Shown: positions 60,866-64,000 of the stretch, in pieces
Layout of the letters: the number at the start of each line of letters is the position of its first letter
How positions within the stretch are numbered: the stretch's first letter is position 1
Source: CAJJDF01 sp965657945
Lineage (GTDB): Bacteria > Bacteroidota > Bacteroidia > Flavobacteriales_D > CAJJDF01
Assembly: GCA_965657945.1 (NCBI GenBank)
Contig: CBFHPW010000006.1
Coordinates: 1 to 64,000, forward strand
Direction: 5' to 3'
Length of the DNA stretch: 64,000 bases
Made by a program: the position numbers and the translations under genes
Notes under the pieces: model-generated
What the model saw: the letters and a program-made list of their open reading frames with translations, nothing else
Databases searched by the model: none
Told to the model about the DNA's origin: nothing

Positions 60866-61936
60866 TTATTGAAAATCAATTGAATTTTTCGCGTAACTCT
60901 CCCATTTCTCCAAAACTTGTTGCATATCTTCAGGTAATTCTGAATTGAATTGCATGAATTCTCCCGTGTATGGATGTGTAAACCCTAAGGTTTTAGCATG
61001 CAAAGCTTGTCTTGGAAGCAACTTGAAACAGTTTTGAACAAATTGCTTGTATTTGGTATAGGTTGTTCCTTTTAAAATGATTTCACCTCCGTAATCAAAA
61101 TCATTGAACAAAGTATGACCAATATGCTTCATATGAGCTCTAATTTGATGAGTTCTTCCTGTTTCCAATTCGCATTGAACCAAAGTTGTATACCCATATC
61201 TTTTTAATACTTTGAAATTGGTTACCGCCTCTTTTCCAAAAGATCCATCTTCATATACTGTCATTAATTTTCTGTTCTTTAAAGAACGACCGATATGACC
61301 TTCTATTCTTCCTTCATCTTCTTGCACATCTCCCCAAACCAAGGCATGATATTTTCTTTCAGTCGTTTTGTCAAAAAACTGCTTTGACAATTCTACCAAA
61401 GCTTTTTCCGTTTTGGCAACTACCATTAAACCTGTGGTATTTTTGTCCAACCTATGAACAATTCCTGGTCTTCCTTCAAAATCATCTCTTTTAGGTAGGT
61501 TATCAAAATGATAGAGCAGAGCATTTGCCAAAGTCCCCTCAAAATTACCATAACCTGGATGAACAACCATTCCCATAGGCTTATTAATTACAGCCAAATA
61601 ATCATCTTCGTACACAAAATCTAACGGAATATTCTCTGCAATTAATTCTGTTTCACGAACTGGGTAAGGGTAACTAAGCGTGATTACCTCTCCTGGTTTA
61701 GCCTTGTAGTTTGGTTTTATTTCTGATCCATTTGACTTGACATAACCTTTCAATGCAGCTTCTTTAAGCTTCGTTCTTGAAATATTCGGAAGTCTATTCA
61801 TCAAGAATTTATCCACTCTTATGATTTCTTGACCAGGGTCTACAGTAAATTTGTAATGCTCAAATAATTCCGGATTCTCCTCGGGATTTACAATCACTTC
61901 CTCTTCTACTTTCTCTTTCTTTCGTTCTTGACTCAC
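60866..61936 (-). CDS. RluA-family pseudouridine synthase, RluD-like
   Basis: The order is S4 RNA-binding domain (about 38-85, RVDKFLMNRLPNISRTKLKE) and RluA-type catalytic domain with the active-site motif GIVHRLDKNTTGL (158-170, catalytic D164). MGMVVHPGYGNFEGTLANAL and ETGRTHQIRAHMKHIGH also match. The RluD type modifies 23S rRNA helix 69 (U1911, U1915, U1917 in E. coli). The start is a GTG at 61936 with no better codon before an in-frame stop. A charged N-terminal extension of about 25 residues precedes the S4 domain. Length is 356 residues; the T9SS gene ends 12 bp upstream. Confidence 0.92.
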   Translation of the reverse strand: MSQERKKEKVEEEVIVNPEENPELFEHYKFTVDPGQEIIRVDKFLMNRLPNISRTKLKEAALKGYVKSNGSEIKPNYKAKPGEVITLSYPYPVRETELIAENIPLDFVYEDDYLAVINKPMGMVVHPGYGNFEGTLANALLYHFDNLPKRDDFEGRPGIVHRLDKNTTGLMVVAKTEKALVELSKQFFDKTTERKYHALVWGDVQEDEGRIEGHIGRSLKNRKLMTVYEDGSFGKEAVTNFKVLKRYGYTTLVQCELETGRTHQIRAHMKHIGHTLFNDFDYGGEIILKGTTYTKYKQFVQNCFKLLPRQALHAKTLGFTHPYTGEFMQFNSELPEDMQQVLEKWESYAKNSIDFQ

Positions 61937-61948
61937 TTTTATTGGAAT

Positions 61949-64000
61949 TTAGTTTTTGACAAATCGTGTAATGACTTGCCTATTTTTTTCGTCAGTAATT
62001 CTCATTACATACATTCCATTCTTCAAATGCGAAACATCCAAAGCGGATACAAAAGTAGATGAAATAACTAGTTTTCCGGTCAAATCAATCACTTCAATGT
62101 TTTTTATTGTATTACTGGAAGATAATTCAACGGAAATTTGAGAATTAGCAGGATTTGGGAAAACTAATACGCTGGGTTGCTCTTCATTCTCATTCAACCC
62201 AACAGAATAATCTCTTTGATAAACAAAAGAAGGTCTTATCATGAGAGTTCCTTCAAAACCTGATTTTTGCCACACCCCATTGCTGTTGTAATAAGTATTA
62301 TCCAGGTTGTTGATGTTTTTATCAAATCCTATATTGATTCTATCTGGAGTTGTTTGAGAAATTCCAACGAAATAATTTCCTGAAGGCAAAAAATGATTGC
62401 TATCCAAAGGGTATTCATAGAATCCATTAACACCTAAATTATAGCGAGGAACATCAAGAGTCACTTTTTCATATATGACTGAACCTGGTCTATTTCCAGA
62501 TTCATTCCACAGTGTAATAATAAATGTAGTAGAACTCATGTTATAAGCAGATGGAGTAAAGTGAATGAAAACCGACTTGATCGTATCGCCTTGTGACAAG
62601 CTAAAACGAGAAGCAATTTTTGAATTTAAACCACCTAAACCCTGAACACCGTAGGCTGCTTCTGCTGTTCCGTCATCGTAAGAATAATAATCACTAAATT
62701 CTTGAACAAACCTCAACGTATCGTTTGTTCTTGTAAAATCAGGTGTGGTATTGTGGGTAACTTGCACCAAGAAAGAAGCATTGGTATCATTTACAGAGGT
62801 ATCATAAAAATAACCGGTAGGAATTTTATACTCGGTTTGAAAATCAGTTAACCCCGGAATTGAGGGTGTATTTGTATTCACTATGGTTTGTTGTAAGGCT
62901 GAATGATAGAATATTTCCATTTGGTTGCTTCCTACCAGTCTTCCAGCTGTATTGTTATTGCGTTGAAAGACAAATACAGAATCGACCATCGCTGAATTCG
63001 TTTCCCACTTAAAGTGTTTCCAAGGCATTGCTGTATAGCGATTTAATAGCGTGTGAGAGGGTAACTGAAACGCAACATCATCTCTTACTCTATCGGTTGA
63101 AAAACGAGAGGAACCAAAGAATACATAATCTAAATTCCAATGATCAAAACTACCTGAAAGAGAAGCATAATTTAGAAAACGAAATTTAAACCCTGCCTTT
63201 AGAAATCGAACATCGGTAATTTTTATCATTACCTGAGTAAAATTCGTATCTAGCTGTGTTCCATCCGCTTTCCACATGCTCACCCATTCGTTATCATTTG
63301 GAGAATAAAACTGAAGTACCAGTGAATCTTCAGGCTCTGGTTCGTTTCCTAGTCCTTGAGGTTGGTAGTAAAAGCTTAAATAAATAGAATCTGAGAGAGA
63401 ATAAGGGAGACCATTGGGCTTTGTGTCCAAAAATATTGGTTTGGAGGTTAAGTAATCCGCTTTGCCATAAGTGAAGGCGGTGGAGAAGTCATAGGGATAT
63501 CCATTTTCATTCAGTCCATCAAAAGTTACAACGCCTATTGTAGGTGGGTTTATGGCATAATCATTATTCAAGTAAACCTGGTTGTCTTGCCAATAACTTT
63601 GAGTATCAGTGGCTCTCACAAAAAACACCTGTGCCGAATCTTGTTCCACATCAGGTGGAAAAACCCCATACACATTATCAGGATTTGCTGCTGTTCCAAT
63701 TGTATCGTCCGTATTGTAGGCCGGCCAAACAGTCACAGTATTGCAAACAACGGGATATGCATTTAAGTCACAAATAGTTCGAGTTCCAATTGGAACAAGC
63801 GGAAACGTGTCAATTTGAAAAGAGTCTGGCGTGGCAGTAGGTGTATATTGATAATGATAAGTTGTATCCAACATATATCTTGCTGTATCCACATCTGGTA
63901 AACCTCCATTATAAATTACGTGGAATAGCGAATCGTACACATTTGCATCCGTAGATTTTGCAGTATACTTTTTGAATCTATCAGTAGAAAAGTCATCTTT
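61949..64000 (-). CDS. Large T9SS-exported protein, N-terminus outside the window
   Basis: The frame is open to the right edge of the window: upstream of the GTG at 63940 it continues KDDFSTDRFKKYTAKSTDAN without a stop, so the start lies beyond 64000. At least 683 residues are present. The body has jelly-roll/Ig-like beta segments (LSDSIYLSFYYQPQGLG, FKFRFLNYASLSGSFDHW) and a putative second beta domain near FSDYYSYDDGTAEAAYGVQ. The C-terminus is a type A T9SS sorting domain (VLVFPNPANSQISVELSSS and GMYVMRITDEKNRQVITRF). The protein is therefore exported to the surface. No catalytic motif is recognised. Confidence 0.85.
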   Translation of the reverse strand, partial: KDDFSTDRFKKYTAKSTDANVYDSLFHVIYNGGLPDVDTARYMLDTTYHYQYTPTATPDSFQIDTFPLVPIGTRTICDLNAYPVVCNTVTVWPAYNTDDTIGTAANPDNVYGVFPPDVEQDSAQVFFVRATDTQSYWQDNQVYLNNDYAINPPTIGVVTFDGLNENGYPYDFSTAFTYGKADYLTSKPIFLDTKPNGLPYSLSDSIYLSFYYQPQGLGNEPEPEDSLVLQFYSPNDNEWVSMWKADGTQLDTNFTQVMIKITDVRFLKAGFKFRFLNYASLSGSFDHWNLDYVFFGSSRFSTDRVRDDVAFQLPSHTLLNRYTAMPWKHFKWETNSAMVDSVFVFQRNNNTAGRLVGSNQMEIFYHSALQQTIVNTNTPSIPGLTDFQTEYKIPTGYFYDTSVNDTNASFLVQVTHNTTPDFTRTNDTLRFVQEFSDYYSYDDGTAEAAYGVQGLGGLNSKIASRFSLSQGDTIKSVFIHFTPSAYNMSSTTFIITLWNESGNRPGSVIYEKVTLDVPRYNLGVNGFYEYPLDSNHFLPSGNYFVGISQTTPDRINIGFDKNINNLDNTYYNSNGVWQKSGFEGTLMIRPSFVYQRDYSVGLNENEEQPSVLVFPNPANSQISVELSSSNTIKNIEVIDLTGKLVISSTFVSALDVSHLKNGMYVMRITDEKNRQVITRFVKN

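Overview
The window looks like chromosomal core DNA of a low-GC member of the Bacteroidota, probably order Flavobacteriales. The evidence is: type IX secretion (T9SS) C-terminal sorting domains on two proteins; many promoters of the Bacteroidota form TTTG-N17-23-TAnnTTTG; a BshA-type bacillithiol enzyme; a CarB without the C-terminal allosteric domain; a bTHX-like ribosomal protein; and the Bacteroidota order xerC-hpf-tRNAs-tuf-tRNA-Trp-secE-nusG-rplKAJL-rpoBC. I saw no rRNA operon, CRISPR array, prophage or transposase.

Layout. 1-724: the edge of a minus-strand gene, then a gene-free stretch. 725-2233: two Kdo-synthesis genes (arabinose-5-phosphate isomerase, kdsA) separated by a cloverleaf-like nested inverted repeat. 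2240-7556: minus-strand genes for an M42 aminopeptidase, a GNAT acetyltransferase, a four-helix-bundle gene inside terminal inverted repeats (probably a small mobile cassette), an MsbA-like ABC exporter and a GT39-like glycosyltransferase. 7652-10738: rpmH and carB. 11138-13018: a surface protein and an S41 protease lipoprotein. 13189-17201: msrA, a SulP transporter, bshA and trmH. 17298-21581: a bTHX/SAP fusion, tRNA-His, a thioredoxin-fold lipid-envelope protein and urocanate hydratase. 21874-27048: alaS and three envelope proteins.

27242-32912 is the most interesting block: a compact minus-strand run holding a pRiA4b ORF-3-like protein, a secreted T9SS subtilase, a small Cys-rich membrane protein, a secreted protein whose mature N-terminus is CxxCxM, an MbnP-like lipoprotein and an MbnH-like dihaem lipoprotein. 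It looks like a copper-handling system without methanobactin genes. 32964-34840 is a tight nitroreductase / small membrane protein / arginase operon. 34917-38386 holds envelope proteins and a membrane-bound winged-helix regulator (signal peptide, sensor, one membrane helix, C-terminal DNA-binding domain) facing a divergent gene across a perfect 10-bp tandem repeat.

38439-57686: pckA, two small proteins, the RNA polymerase / ribosomal protein / nusG / secE / tuf block with five tRNAs, hpf, xerC and dnaK with a repeat-rich heat-shock-type upstream region. 57854-64000: an HddA-like sugar kinase, a GT2 glycosyltransferase, two lipoproteins, an RluD-type pseudouridine synthase and a large T9SS cargo protein that runs off the right edge.

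Several starts were moved from the longest reading frame to a better-supported codon; each case is noted in its entry. Family assignments rest on recognising motifs by eye, not on a database search.
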